Part shown: positions 36,442-45,915 of the stretch, piece by piece
Layout: every line of letters starts with the position of its first letter
How positions within the stretch are numbered: position 1 is the first letter of the stretch
Origin: Vreelandella nanhaiensis
Lineage (GTDB): Bacteria; Pseudomonadota; Gammaproteobacteria; Pseudomonadales; Halomonadaceae
Length of the DNA stretch: 64,000 nucleotides
Direction of reading: 5' to 3'
Assembly: GCF_003990185.1 (NCBI RefSeq)
Contig: NZ_RZHF01000014.1
Span: 1 to 64,000 of the forward strand
Position numbers and translations under genes: made by a program
The notes under the pieces: generated by a model
Told to the model about the DNA's origin: nothing
Databases searched by the model: none
What the model saw: the letters and a program-made list of their open reading frames with translations, nothing else

Positions 36442-37836
36442 ATGGCCATGCTGGGTAAACGGCGCCCTTCGCGCGCTGCATCAGGCAAATCGGGACTGAC
36501 GCGCAAGCCGACCGCAAAATCAACATTCGCTGTAGAACAGAGCGATGCGCTGGTGATTGAACGATTGGCCCACGATGGCCGAGGTGTTTCCCATGACGCG
36601 GCAGGCAAGACAGTGTTTATTGATCGGGCACTTCCCGGTGAGCGCGTTGAGGTTGCCGTACATGTTAATCGCAAGCGCTTTGATGAAGCCCACGTAAAAA
36701 CGCTGCTAGACCGTTCAGCGCAGCGTGTTGAACCACCCTGCGGTTATTTTGGCCAATGCGGTGGCTGTCAGCTACAACATATGAATATTGACGCCCAGCG
36801 TGCCCACAAGCAGGAAGTACTGCGCGAGCTGTTTGTCCGTCAGGGCCTTCATTTGGATACCATCGGTTTGCTGGCGGGTAGCACCGAGCACTATCGGCGC
36901 CGGGCACGGCTGGGCGTCAAAGTTGATGGGCAGGGCAGCGTACTGCTGGGTTTTCGCGCCGCCCATAGCCATCGACTGGTCGATATTGAGCAGTGCCATG
37001 TACTGGTCCCGCCGTTACAAAGGCTTTTGCCACTTTTACGGGCGTTTATAACTACCCTTGAGGCACCGAAGCTTGTCGGTCATATTGAGCTATTGGCCAC
37101 CGATTCTGAAAGTGTGCTGCTGGTGCGCCAGCTAAAAGAGCATGCCGGGGATGCCAAGCGTTGGCAGGCTTTTGCCGAGCGGCTGTCAATCTGCCTGGGT
37201 GCCTGGGTGGGGCGTGAAACCGCTGAGCTGCACTGGTACAGCGCTGCGCCAGTTTTGCAGGAAACGCTGCGAATAGAAGGGCAGGCGCCGCTCGCTCTTA
37301 CCTTTGCCCCCGGCGACTTCTTACAGGTAAACGCTGAGGTCAACCAACTAATGGTGGCCAGGGTTGTTGAATGGCTGGCGCCCGAACCTGGCCAGCATGT
37401 TCTGGATCTGTTTGCCGGGATGGGGAATTTCAGCCTGCCACTGGCAAGCAAAGGGGCCAGGGTGCATGCCGTTGAAGGTAGCTCATCAATGGTCGCGCGC
37501 ATCAAGACTAACGCTACGCGTAATCAAGTGGAGGTCAGCGCTCAACAGGCCGATTTGAGCGATAATGATACGGTCAAGGCGCTGCTGAATGTGAAGGCCC
37601 CGTTTGATGCACTGGTGCTTGATCCGCCCAGAAACGGCGCCGAGATTGTCTGTCAGACGCTTGGCCGTTATCCGGTGCCCCGGCTTGCTTATGTATCCTG
37701 CGATCCTGCAACGCTTGCCCGGGACGCAGCGCATCTTGTGAATGCAGGGTATCGTATCAAGCAAGTGGCGGTTGCTGATATGTTCCTGCACACTGCACAT
37801 ATGGAAACGCTGATGCTGTTCGAGTACGAGGGCTAG
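36442..37836 (+). CDS. rlmD: 23S rRNA (uracil-1939-C5)-methyltransferase
   Basis: 464 aa RNA m5U methyltransferase (RumA). A TRAM domain is near residues 30-95 (ALVIERLAHDGRGVSHDAAG; LPGERVEVAV). The 4Fe-4S cysteines are CGYFGQCGGCQLQH plus the one in IEQCHVL. The SAM site is VLDLFAGMGNFSLPLA, and the catalytic Cys region is LDPPRNGAE with YVSCDPATLARDA. ATG abuts the cysM stop; a second ATG at 36448 is possible. Confidence 0.94.
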   Translation: MAMLGKRRPSRAASGKSGLTRKPTAKSTFAVEQSDALVIERLAHDGRGVSHDAAGKTVFIDRALPGERVEVAVHVNRKRFDEAHVKTLLDRSAQRVEPPCGYFGQCGGCQLQHMNIDAQRAHKQEVLRELFVRQGLHLDTIGLLAGSTEHYRRRARLGVKVDGQGSVLLGFRAAHSHRLVDIEQCHVLVPPLQRLLPLLRAFITTLEAPKLVGHIELLATDSESVLLVRQLKEHAGDAKRWQAFAERLSICLGAWVGRETAELHWYSAAPVLQETLRIEGQAPLALTFAPGDFLQVNAEVNQLMVARVVEWLAPEPGQHVLDLFAGMGNFSLPLASKGARVHAVEGSSSMVARIKTNATRNQVEVSAQQADLSDNDTVKALLNVKAPFDALVLDPPRNGAEIVCQTLGRYPVPRLAYVSCDPATLARDAAHLVNAGYRIKQVAVADMFLHTAHMETLMLFEYEG

Positions 37837-37905
37837 CCTGCCCATCGCATCAAGCCACGGTGTTGGTCGTAACGGGCTAACACCTTGAACGGATGAGTTA
37901 TAGTC

Positions 37906-40182
37906 ATGGTGAAAGTGCGTGAAGACCAACCGCTGACGGACGGCGGCGAGGTAGACATACAACAATGGTTAACGCGCCTGCAGGAAGATGTGCGCTTACG
38001 CGAGCCCGAGCGTCTAATCGAAGCTTGCGAGCTGGCTAGACGGCTGGAGCGAGAGGCCCCTCGAACGCATCGTGTGTGGCTATTGCCAGGAGCAAGCTTT
38101 CGTATGGGGCTTGAAATGGCGGACATTCTGGCCGAGCTGAAGCTTGACCAGCCCACCATGGAAGCGGCGGTACTCTACCGTGCCGTACGCGAAGGGCTGT
38201 TAAGCCTTGAGGCTGTGAGCAAACGTTTTGGTAGCGAAGTGGCCAACTTGATTGATGGCGTTCTGCAAATGGCCGCCATCAGCTACCCCCTGGCCCCCAA
38301 TCATGGCATGGCTCAGCACAATCAGCAGGAAAACCTGCGCAAGATGCTGGTCAATATGGTGGGCGACGTTCGTGTTGCGCTGATCAAGATTGCTGAACGC
38401 ACCTGTGCGCTGCGTCAGGTCAAAGACGCACCGCTTGAAAAATGCCTCCAGGTCGCCCGGGAAGTGGCCGATATTTATGCACCGCTTGCTCACCGCCTGG
38501 GTATTGGTCAAATCAAGTGGGAACTTGAGGACCTGTCGTTTCGCTACCTCCATGAAAATGAGTACAAGGCGATTGCCAAGCTACTCGCCGAGAAACGCCT
38601 CGACCGCGAGCGCTATATCCATGATGTTGTGGAAACGCTCAAAGCGTTGATGGAAGCCCAGCATATTACCCATCATGATGTGAGTGGGCGGGCCAAGCAT
38701 ATCTACTCGATCTGGCGCAAGATGAAGCGAAAGGGAATCGACTTCTCTGAAGTTCACGACGTCCGCGCGGTGCGCATCCTGGTGCCGGAAGTCACCGACT
38801 GCTATACCGTTTTGGGTATTGTTCACTCGCGCTGGCATCACGTGCCAGACGAATTTGACGACTACATCGCCAACCCCAAGAAAAACGGCTATCAGTCGCT
38901 GCATACAGCGGTTGTCGGGCCGGAAAACAAGGTGCTCGAAATTCAGATTCGCACCTTTGCGATGCACGATGACGCCGAGCTTGGGGTATGCGCGCACTGG
39001 CGTTACAAAGGCCATGACACCAACGCCAAAAGCCGCAGCTACGAAGAGAAAATTGCCTGGCTGCGTCAGGTGCTTGAGTGGCAGGACGAAGTGGGTGGCT
39101 TTGGCGACCTGCGCGAGGGCCTTTCAAGCGATGTGGCCCCGGACCGTATCTATGTCTTTACTCCGGATGGTCACGTGATCGACCTGCCACGTGTCGCCAC
39201 CCCCATCGATTTCGCGTACCGGGTACATACTGAAATAGGCCATCGTTGCCGTGGCGCCAAGATCAACGGGCGTATCGTTCCGTTGACCTACAAGCTTAAG
39301 ACCGGCCAGCAGGTGGAAATACTGACTGCCACCAAAGGTGGGCCAAGCCGCGACTGGTTGAACCCAAGCCTTGGTTATGTGCGTACTTCTCGAGCACGCG
39401 CCAAGATTCAGGCGTGGTTCAAGCACCAGGCGCGGGATCAGAATCTGGAAGAGGGCCGCGCGCTTTTCGAACGTGAAATGCGCCGTCTTGATGTTGATGG
39501 GTTGGATCTTCCCAAGCTGGCGGCGGCGGTCAATTACCAGAATGCCGATGACATGTACGCCGCGATTGGAGCGGGTGATTTACGTATCGGCCAGGTGCTT
39601 CACCAGGCGCAGCAGCTGTTTGGGGAAACCGACGATCAGGAGCAGTTGGAGCGGCTGCTTGCCAAACCTCGACGGTTACCCAGCAAAACGCCTAAAAGCG
39701 ATATTACTGTTCTGGGCGTGGGCAATCTGAAAACCAGCATGGCCAACTGCTGTCGGCCGGTGCCAGGCGAGCCGATTGTGGGTTTTATTACCCAAGGGCG
39801 TGGTGTGACCGTACACCGTCAGGATTGCAGCAATATTCTTCAGCTGCGCATGGAAGAACCCCAACGCATCATTGAAGTGGAGTGGGGCGAACGGGCGTAT
39901 ACACGCTACCCGGTGACTATCGAGATTCAAGCCTGGGACCGTTCGGGGCTACTGCGTGACGTAACGGGGCTTCTGGGCAATGAGAAGGTAAACGTTCTCG
40001 CGGTGAATACCCTCACCGACACAAACGAGGGCATCGCCCGTTTGCGGATTACCCTGGAAGTGGACGGCCTTGAATCACTGGGACGGCTCTTCTCGCGTAT
40101 TCAGCAGCTGCCGAACGTGACCGAGGTGCGCCGCCTGCGAAACGCAGACCCAGAAAAAGATACTCGCCATGGAGGCGCCTGA
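37906..40182 (+). CDS. relA: GTP pyrophosphokinase RelA
   Basis: Ribosome-associated (p)ppGpp synthetase for the stringent response. 758 aa. The N-terminal pseudo-hydrolase domain lacks the His-Asp pair, so it should not degrade ppGpp. The synthetase domain has FSEVHDVRAVRILV, the EFDDYIA motif typical of synthesis-only RelA (SpoT-type enzymes have RFKD), KNGYQSLHTAV and LEIQIRTFAMHDDAE. The TGS domain (RIYVFTPDGHVIDLP), a zinc-finger/CC region (NCCRPVPGEPIVGFI) and a C-terminal ACT domain follow. The mazG ATG overlaps its stop. Confidence 0.96.
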   Translation: MVKVREDQPLTDGGEVDIQQWLTRLQEDVRLREPERLIEACELARRLEREAPRTHRVWLLPGASFRMGLEMADILAELKLDQPTMEAAVLYRAVREGLLSLEAVSKRFGSEVANLIDGVLQMAAISYPLAPNHGMAQHNQQENLRKMLVNMVGDVRVALIKIAERTCALRQVKDAPLEKCLQVAREVADIYAPLAHRLGIGQIKWELEDLSFRYLHENEYKAIAKLLAEKRLDRERYIHDVVETLKALMEAQHITHHDVSGRAKHIYSIWRKMKRKGIDFSEVHDVRAVRILVPEVTDCYTVLGIVHSRWHHVPDEFDDYIANPKKNGYQSLHTAVVGPENKVLEIQIRTFAMHDDAELGVCAHWRYKGHDTNAKSRSYEEKIAWLRQVLEWQDEVGGFGDLREGLSSDVAPDRIYVFTPDGHVIDLPRVATPIDFAYRVHTEIGHRCRGAKINGRIVPLTYKLKTGQQVEILTATKGGPSRDWLNPSLGYVRTSRARAKIQAWFKHQARDQNLEEGRALFEREMRRLDVDGLDLPKLAAAVNYQNADDMYAAIGAGDLRIGQVLHQAQQLFGETDDQEQLERLLAKPRRLPSKTPKSDITVLGVGNLKTSMANCCRPVPGEPIVGFITQGRGVTVHRQDCSNILQLRMEEPQRIIEVEWGERAYTRYPVTIEIQAWDRSGLLRDVTGLLGNEKVNVLAVNTLTDTNEGIARLRITLEVDGLESLGRLFSRIQQLPNVTEVRRLRNADPEKDTRHGGA

Positions 40183-41003
40183 TGCGCTATGAGTTGGATG
40201 ACCTTCTGACCCTGATGCAGGTATTGCGCGACCCCGGGCAGGGCTGCCCGTGGGATATCCAGCAAGGCTGGGAAAGCATTGTGCCGCATACCCTGGAAGA
40301 GGCCTATGAGGTAGCCGATGCCATTGAGCGACGTGCCTTCGACGAGCTGCCCGGAGAGCTTGGCGACCTGCTTTTTCAAGTGGTGTATTACGCCCAGTTT
40401 GGCGCAGAAGAGCAGCGGTTCGATTTTCACGATATCGTTCATACGCTGACGGCCAAAATGCTGCGTCGCCATCCCCATGTGTTTCCCAAGGGCACGCTTG
40501 ACTCGCGCAGGCCACCGGGGGTTAGCGCTGAAGAACTACAAACCCAGCAGGTTAACCGTCGCTGGGAATCACTGAAGGCGGAAGAGCGCGCTAAGCGTGC
40601 CGATGATGCGCCTTCCGTGCTGGATGACGTGCCTCGTACGCTGCCCGCTCTTAGCCGTGCCGCCAAGCTTTCCAAACGTGCCGCTCGGGTCGGTTTTGAC
40701 TGGCCCGATGCTCAGGGCGTTGTAGATAAAATTCGTGAAGAGCTTGCCGAAGTAGAGCAAGCCCTGGCAGCCGGTGATACGCGCCATGCCCAGGAAGAAG
40801 TGGGCGATCTGCTGTTTGCGGTGACCAATTTGGCCCGTACGCTGGGAGCTGACCCGGAACAGTGCCTGCGTGGCACCAATGCCAAGTTTGAGCGTCGCTT
40901 TCGTTATGTAGAGCATGCGTTAAATACGGCCTGCCGCTCGCTGGAAGATGCCTCACTGGATGAAATGGAAACTCACTGGCAGGCGGCTAAAGACCAAGAA
41001 TAA
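40182..41003 (+). CDS. mazG: Nucleoside triphosphate pyrophosphohydrolase MazG
   Basis: Hydrolyses NTPs to NMP and PPi and lowers aberrant nucleotides; in E. coli it also moderates ppGpp. 273 aa with the two tandem MazG domains: DPGQGCPWDIQQGWESI then LEEAYEVADAIE and LPGELGDLLFQVVYYAQ; and VDKIREELAEVEQALA then AQEEVGDLLFAVTNLAR. The E-x-x-E...E-x-x-D metal pattern appears in both. The ATG shares a base with the relA TGA, so the two are coupled. Confidence 0.95.
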   Translation: MRYELDDLLTLMQVLRDPGQGCPWDIQQGWESIVPHTLEEAYEVADAIERRAFDELPGELGDLLFQVVYYAQFGAEEQRFDFHDIVHTLTAKMLRRHPHVFPKGTLDSRRPPGVSAEELQTQQVNRRWESLKAEERAKRADDAPSVLDDVPRTLPALSRAAKLSKRAARVGFDWPDAQGVVDKIREELAEVEQALAAGDTRHAQEEVGDLLFAVTNLARTLGADPEQCLRGTNAKFERRFRYVEHALNTACRSLEDASLDEMETHWQAAKDQE

Positions 41004-41055
41004 TAGTTCTGATATTAACCTAACAAAGATGCAACCCCGCTAGGAGGCCATGCTG

Positions 41056-43704
41056 ATGAGTCACGATCTGCACGAATCGCTGCGCGATAATGTACGTATT
41101 TTGGGTGATAACCTGGGCCGCACGATTGCGGACGACTTGGGCCAGGCATTTGTCGATAAAATTGAAACAATTCGTGCGCACGCCAAGCGGGGGCGTCAAG
41201 GGGATTCACTTCAACAGCGTGAACTGATCGAGTATTTACGCAAATTACCTGAGCGGGACCTGCTGCCCGTTACCCGCGCTTTCAACCAGTTCCTGAACCT
41301 TGCCAATATCGCCGAGCAGCACTATCGGGCGCGGTTTCGTCGAGTAGAAGATTACAAGCCTGGCTCCCAGCCAGCTTTGGGGGAGCTTCTGGTGCGTGCC
41401 CAGCAGGCGGGTAATTCGCCGCGCAAGCTGGTCGAAACACTGGCAAACATGCGTGTCGAGCTGGTGCTGACGGCGCACCCCACGGAAGTTATTCGCCGCA
41501 CGCTGATTCAAAAATACGATGCCATTGATGAATGCCTGACCGCTATTGAAGGTTCCAGTGACTACCCGGAGCGGGGCATGCGTGCCCAGGGCCGGTTAGA
41601 AGAGCTGATTAGCCAAGCCTGGCACACTGATGAAATTCGCCATGAACGGCCAACGCCGGTGGATGAAGCCAAATGGGGCTTCGCGGTGATTGAAAACTCG
41701 CTCTGGCAGGCAGTACCCGACTTCCACCGCGACTTGGATAACCTATTGTTGGAGACCGCCGGCGAGCGCCTGCCGCTGGATGCCGCGCCTATTCGCTATG
41801 CCTCTTGGATGGGCGGCGACCGGGACGGCAACCCCAACGTCACGGCAAAAGTGACCCGGGAAGTGCTGCTGTTAGGGCGCTGGATGGCGGCTGACCTTTA
41901 CCTGCGTGATCTTGATCAGCTGAAAACCGAGCTTTCCATGTGGAAGGCTAACAGCGCATTGAAAGCCGAAGTGGGCGATGTGGCCGAGCCGTACCGTGAG
42001 CTGCTTAAACGCCTGTTGCTCAAGATGGAAGCGACCCGCGACTGGGCCAAGGCAGCACTGGATGGCCGCAATTACGATGGCGGGCCCATTATTGAAACCC
42101 GCGACCAGCTCTATGCGCCGCTGCTGGCCTGCTACCGCTCCTTGTGCGATATGGGGTTGGATACCATCGCTAACGGCTCGTTGTTGGACACGTTGCGCCG
42201 TGTGGCAGTGTTTGGCGTTACGCTGACCAAACTGGACCTGCGTCAAGAGGCCAGCCGTCATGCTCAGGTCATCGAAGAGCTGACCAGCGCGTTGGATCTT
42301 GGCCATTATGAGGAATGGGACGAAGCCCAGCGTCAGGCATTTTTGCTTGAAGAGCTGGCCTCACACCGTCCGCTGATTCCCCGCCGCTGGGAGTGCTCCG
42401 CTGAATCTCGTGAGGTGCTGGATACCTTCAAGGTGATTGCCCAGGAGCATGCAGAGGCATTAGGGACCTATATTATTTCCATGGCCTCAGAACCTTCGGA
42501 TGTATTGACCGTGGCGCTGCTTATGAAAGAGGTGGGCGGCCAGGCCACGTTACCCATTGCGCCGCTGTTTGAAACGCTTAATGATCTTGATCACGCAGGC
42601 AACGTTATTGAACAGTTGCTGTCGTTGCCGGGGTATCGCGCGCTGATTCATGACCGTCAGGAAGTCATGATCGGTTACTCGGATTCCGCCAAGGACGCCG
42701 GTCAGCTGGCCGCTGCCTGGGCGCAGTATCGGGCACAAGAAGCGCTGGTGAACGTATGTGAGCAGCATGGGGTTGATTTAACCCTGTTTCACGGTCGTGG
42801 TGGTACCGTTGGTCGTGGTGGCGGTCCGGCTCATGCCGCTATCCTGTCCCAGCCGCCAGGCTCGGTGAACGGAAGCCTCAGGGTAACCGAACAGGGAGAG
42901 ATGATACGCTTCAAGTTTGGCCAGCCGGATATTGCGCTGCGCTCCATGGAGATTTACGCCTGCGCTGTTCTGGAAGCAACTCTATTGCCGCCTCCTGCAC
43001 CGGAGCCGCGTTGGCGCGAAGAGATGGACAAGCTTGCCAGTATTGCCCACGCAGGGTATGTGGGCGTGGTACGCGAAAACCCCGATTTCGTGCCCTATTT
43101 TCGAGCGGTAACGCCAGAGGGTGCGCTTGGACGTCTGCCGCTGGGCTCACGACCTGCCAAGCGGCGGCAGGACGGCGGCGTGGAAACGCTACGTGCCATC
43201 CCCTGGATTTTTGCCTGGACACAGATTCGCCTGATGCTTCCCGCGTGGCTAGGCAGCGGTGAAGCGTTTGCCCGCCGCCTGGAAGAACCGGGCGGCCTGG
43301 AAGTCCTGCAGGAAATGCGCAATTGTTGGCCGTTTTTCGGCACCTATCTGGATATGCTGGAGATGCTGCTTGCCAAAGCCGATACTGCGATTGCCGCTTA
43401 CTATGAGCACCGCTTGGTGGATGAGCCTTCGTTAAAGGCGCTGGGCAAGGAACTGCGCGAGCGCTTCGCGCGGTTGGAAAGCGTACTTTTGGATATTCTC
43501 CAGCAGGAAGAGCTGCTGGAAAATACGCCCCTGATTCGCCAAGCCATTGATGTGCGCAACCCCTACATTGATCCGCTGCACGGCCTACAGGCCGAGCTTT
43601 TACAGCGTAACCGCGATGCTGACGGGGCGATTAGCGCCGATCTTTCCCGAGCGTTAATGGTAACAATGGCGGGCATTGCCGCCGGACTACGCAATACAGG
43701 CTAA
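41056..43704 (+). CDS. ppc: Phosphoenolpyruvate carboxylase
   Basis: Anaplerotic enzyme carboxylating PEP to oxaloacetate. 882 aa from ATG 41056, eight bases after AGGAGG; the ATG at 41050 is only two bases from it and unlikely. Catalytic segments are LTAHPTEVIRRT (His), MGGDRDGNPNVT, GYSDSAKDAGQLAA, FHGRGGTVGRGGGP and LPAWLGSG, with the C-terminus RNTG that reaches the active site. Single gene with no clear T-tailed terminator, only a hairpin downstream. Confidence 0.97.
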   Translation: MSHDLHESLRDNVRILGDNLGRTIADDLGQAFVDKIETIRAHAKRGRQGDSLQQRELIEYLRKLPERDLLPVTRAFNQFLNLANIAEQHYRARFRRVEDYKPGSQPALGELLVRAQQAGNSPRKLVETLANMRVELVLTAHPTEVIRRTLIQKYDAIDECLTAIEGSSDYPERGMRAQGRLEELISQAWHTDEIRHERPTPVDEAKWGFAVIENSLWQAVPDFHRDLDNLLLETAGERLPLDAAPIRYASWMGGDRDGNPNVTAKVTREVLLLGRWMAADLYLRDLDQLKTELSMWKANSALKAEVGDVAEPYRELLKRLLLKMEATRDWAKAALDGRNYDGGPIIETRDQLYAPLLACYRSLCDMGLDTIANGSLLDTLRRVAVFGVTLTKLDLRQEASRHAQVIEELTSALDLGHYEEWDEAQRQAFLLEELASHRPLIPRRWECSAESREVLDTFKVIAQEHAEALGTYIISMASEPSDVLTVALLMKEVGGQATLPIAPLFETLNDLDHAGNVIEQLLSLPGYRALIHDRQEVMIGYSDSAKDAGQLAAAWAQYRAQEALVNVCEQHGVDLTLFHGRGGTVGRGGGPAHAAILSQPPGSVNGSLRVTEQGEMIRFKFGQPDIALRSMEIYACAVLEATLLPPPAPEPRWREEMDKLASIAHAGYVGVVRENPDFVPYFRAVTPEGALGRLPLGSRPAKRRQDGGVETLRAIPWIFAWTQIRLMLPAWLGSGEAFARRLEEPGGLEVLQEMRNCWPFFGTYLDMLEMLLAKADTAIAAYYEHRLVDEPSLKALGKELRERFARLESVLLDILQQEELLENTPLIRQAIDVRNPYIDPLHGLQAELLQRNRDADGAISADLSRALMVTMAGIAAGLRNTG

Positions 43705-43726
43705 ATGCCTAGCCATTGAAGTTATG

Positions 43727-43752
43727 ATACTGCCAGCCACTGCTGGCAGTAT
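43727..43752 (+). other. Perfect hairpin between ppc and the DUF924 gene
   Basis: Eleven-base arms ATACTGCCAGC / GCTGGCAGTAT with a four-base loop and no T run. It could be a 3' stability element or weak Rho-assisted stop for ppc. Confidence 0.6.
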
Positions 43753-43777
43753 CCATTCACGCGCAAGGAGCTGGCTT

Positions 43778-44323
43778 ATGCACCCAGATGCCCAAGCAGT
43801 ACTGAACTTCTGGTTTAACGAACTAACCCCTGCTCAGTGGTTCAAGAAAGACCCCGAGATGGACCGTACTATTGTGTCACGTTTTGGAGCACTTCATGCC
43901 CAGGTTGCTCAGTGTGAGTGCTATCATTGGCGTGATACGGCAAAGGGGCGCCTGGCTGAGGTGATTGTGCTCGATCAATTTTCGCGCAACATGTACCGCG
44001 GTGAAGCGCGCGCTTTTGCCTGGGATGCGCTGGCGCTTGGGTTAGCCCAGGAAGCGCTTGCTGCAAAAGCAGATACAGCGCTAAGCCCCGAAGAGCGCAA
44101 CTTTTTGTATATGCCCTATATGCACAGCGAATCAAAGGCGATACATGCCATAGCGCTTGAGCTGTTTGACCAGCCAGGATTGGAAAACAACCTGACGTTT
44201 GAAATTCGCCATAAGGCGATTATCGATCGCTTTGGCCGCTACCCACATCGCAATGCGCTGCTGGGGCGAACATCAACCGACGAAGAAATCGCCTTTTTAA
44301 AACAGCCGGGCTCCTCTTTTTAA
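43778..44323 (+). CDS. DUF924 family protein
   Basis: 181 aa from ATG 43778, seven bases after AAGGAG. DUF924 hallmarks are VLNFWFNELTPAQWFKKDP, LAEVIVLDQFSRNMYRG, ERNFLYMPYMHSESKAIHA and RHKAIIDRFGRYPHRNALLG. The fold is all-helical and TPR-like; the cellular function is not established. The dense conserved His/Asp/Arg residues suggest an enzymatic or ligand-binding site. rluF begins 36 bases later and could be cotranscribed. Confidence 0.85.
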   Translation: MHPDAQAVLNFWFNELTPAQWFKKDPEMDRTIVSRFGALHAQVAQCECYHWRDTAKGRLAEVIVLDQFSRNMYRGEARAFAWDALALGLAQEALAAKADTALSPEERNFLYMPYMHSESKAIHAIALELFDQPGLENNLTFEIRHKAIIDRFGRYPHRNALLGRTSTDEEIAFLKQPGSSF

Positions 44324-44359
44324 CGGTACCTTTAACCACTTTTAGCCTTACGGCGAGTT

Positions 44360-45397
44360 ATGTCATTACGAAAATCGACCCGAATCAATAAATACATTAG
44401 TGAAAGTGGCCTGTGCTCGCGCCGGGAGGCCGACCGGTTTGTGGAGCAGGGCAATGTCTGGATTAATGGCCGCCGGGCAACCACAGGTGACCAGGTCGTT
44501 GCTGGTGATCGGGTAAAGGTAAACGGACAGGAAATTGAGCCTCAGGAAGAAGAAGATCTCATCCTGATTGCGCTCAATAAGCCTGTGGGCATTGTGAGTA
44601 CCACGGAATCCAGCGAAAAAGATAATATTGTCGAGTTCGTCGAGCACGGCGCGCGCATTTTTCCCATTGGCCGGTTGGACAAAGACTCCCAGGGGCTGAT
44701 CTTTTTAACCAATAACGGTGACCTGGTTAACAAGATTCTGCGCGCCAATAACAATCATGAAAAAGAGTATCAGGTGACGGTGAACAAGCCGGTCACCGAT
44801 GAGTTTGTCGAGGGGATGCAGAAGGGTGTGCCGATTCTGGGTCAAGTCACCAAAAAGTGCAAAGTAGAAAAGGTATCCACCTTTGTATTTACGATCACTC
44901 TGGTGCAGGGCCTGAATCGACAGATTCGCCGCATGTGCGAGTACTTTGGTTACGAGGTTACCCAATTGATTCGTACCCGAATCATGAATGTAAGCCTTAA
45001 GGGACTAGCGTTGGGTGACTGGCGGGACTTAACCCCCAAAGAGATTGATACGATTGTCGCGCTGACCGAAAGCTCGGAGGCAGCTCCTGTAGCGCAAAAG
45101 CCCTCCAGGCAGAAAGCCAAGCCGCGTGTTCAAAGCGGCCAGAACGCGCGTAAGGGCACCTCAGGTGGGAATGCGAAATCCAGTGGCTCGGGTAAGGCAG
45201 CTTCTGGTAAACCGCGTGCAGGTGGCAAAGGCAAACTGGCCATTTCAGGTAAGACTCCTCCCAAGACGAAAACCGCACCGAACGGGAAGCCCGCCAATCA
45301 GAGCAAACGCGGCAGCAAGCCAGCGGGTAAAGGGCGGCCTGGGTCAGGCAAACCGTCTGCCCGTGGCAATGCTTCCAGGCCCAAGACGAAGCGCTAA
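44360..45397 (+). CDS. rluF: 23S rRNA pseudouridine(2604) synthase RluF with long basic tail
   Basis: 345 aa. An N-terminal S4 domain ([20 protein letters not shown], about residues 8-60) is followed by the RsuA/RluB/RluF catalytic domain with the nucleophilic Asp in [14 protein letters not shown] and the motif [35 protein letters not shown] and [20 protein letters not shown] match RluF rather than RluB or RluE. From about residue 245 to the end is a low-complexity tail of Lys, Gly, Ser, Pro and Arg, about 100 residues, probably disordered and RNA-binding. Confidence 0.9.
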   Translation: MSLRKSTRINKYISESGLCSRREADRFVEQGNVWINGRRATTGDQVVAGDRVKVNGQEIEPQEEEDLILIALNKPVGIVSTTESSEKDNIVEFVEHGARIFPIGRLDKDSQGLIFLTNNGDLVNKILRANNNHEKEYQVTVNKPVTDEFVEGMQKGVPILGQVTKKCKVEKVSTFVFTITLVQGLNRQIRRMCEYFGYEVTQLIRTRIMNVSLKGLALGDWRDLTPKEIDTIVALTESSEAAPVAQKPSRQKAKPRVQSGQNARKGTSGGNAKSSGSGKAASGKPRAGGKGKLAISGKTPPKTKTAPNGKPANQSKRGSKPAGKGRPGSGKPSARGNASRPKTKR

Positions 45398-45515
45398 GTG
45401 AAACGTATATTTAATTAGAACGTTGCGATAAGGTAAATTTATCTCAACGGCCTTGCTCTATCCGGAAGATGCCAACTAAGGTATTGATACTTGGATATCA
45501 ATAGAGGATCTTGTG

Positions 45516-45827
45516 ATGGCACAAAGCGAGCTTCAAGATGTCACCGTTTATACGCAGGATGGAAGCGCATTAGGCACCGTTTCAGATGCAAGCGCAGAAA
45601 CAAAAGTCGAGATACTCAAGTCAGACGGTAGCCGTATCTGGATCGAACGACACGATCTGAAAAATACCGATGGGCAGTGGAGCGTTGCAGACAATTATAC
45701 GGTTTACTCAGCCGATAGAATGAGCGATGGGTGGACGGAAAGTGAGGTGGATGACACCATTGATGATACGTTTCCCGCCAGCGATCCGCCCTCGTTCACA
45801 TTAGGCGAAGAAGGTAAAAAGAGCTAG
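45516..45827 (+). CDS. Small acidic protein of unknown function, FPASDPPS motif
   Basis: 103 aa from ATG 45516, eight bases after AGAGG (a GTG directly before is possible). The first 75 residues look like a small beta-rich domain with ELQDVTVYTQDGSALGTVSD. The end is acidic and carries DDTIDDTFPASDPPSFTLGE, a motif I know from the C-termini of assorted small bacterial proteins of unknown function. No signal peptide or membrane segment. It is a single gene between rluF and its own terminator. Confidence 0.7.
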   Translation: MAQSELQDVTVYTQDGSALGTVSDASAETKVEILKSDGSRIWIERHDLKNTDGQWSVADNYTVYSADRMSDGWTESEVDDTIDDTFPASDPPSFTLGEEGKKS

Positions 45828-45844
45828 TGAATGGGTTGCCTTGG

Positions 45845-45884
45845 AATGCTGGATATCACTTGGCGGTGATACCCAGCATTTTTT
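45845..45884 (+). terminator. Bidirectional terminator between the small acidic gene and trpG
   Basis: Long stem AATGCTGG plus TATCAC against GTGATA plus CCAGCATT (one A-C mismatch), loop of six, then four further T. It lies between converging genes. Confidence 0.85.
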
Positions 45885-45915
45885 ATAGTGAGGGTAACCA
45901 GACTGCCATTCTTCT

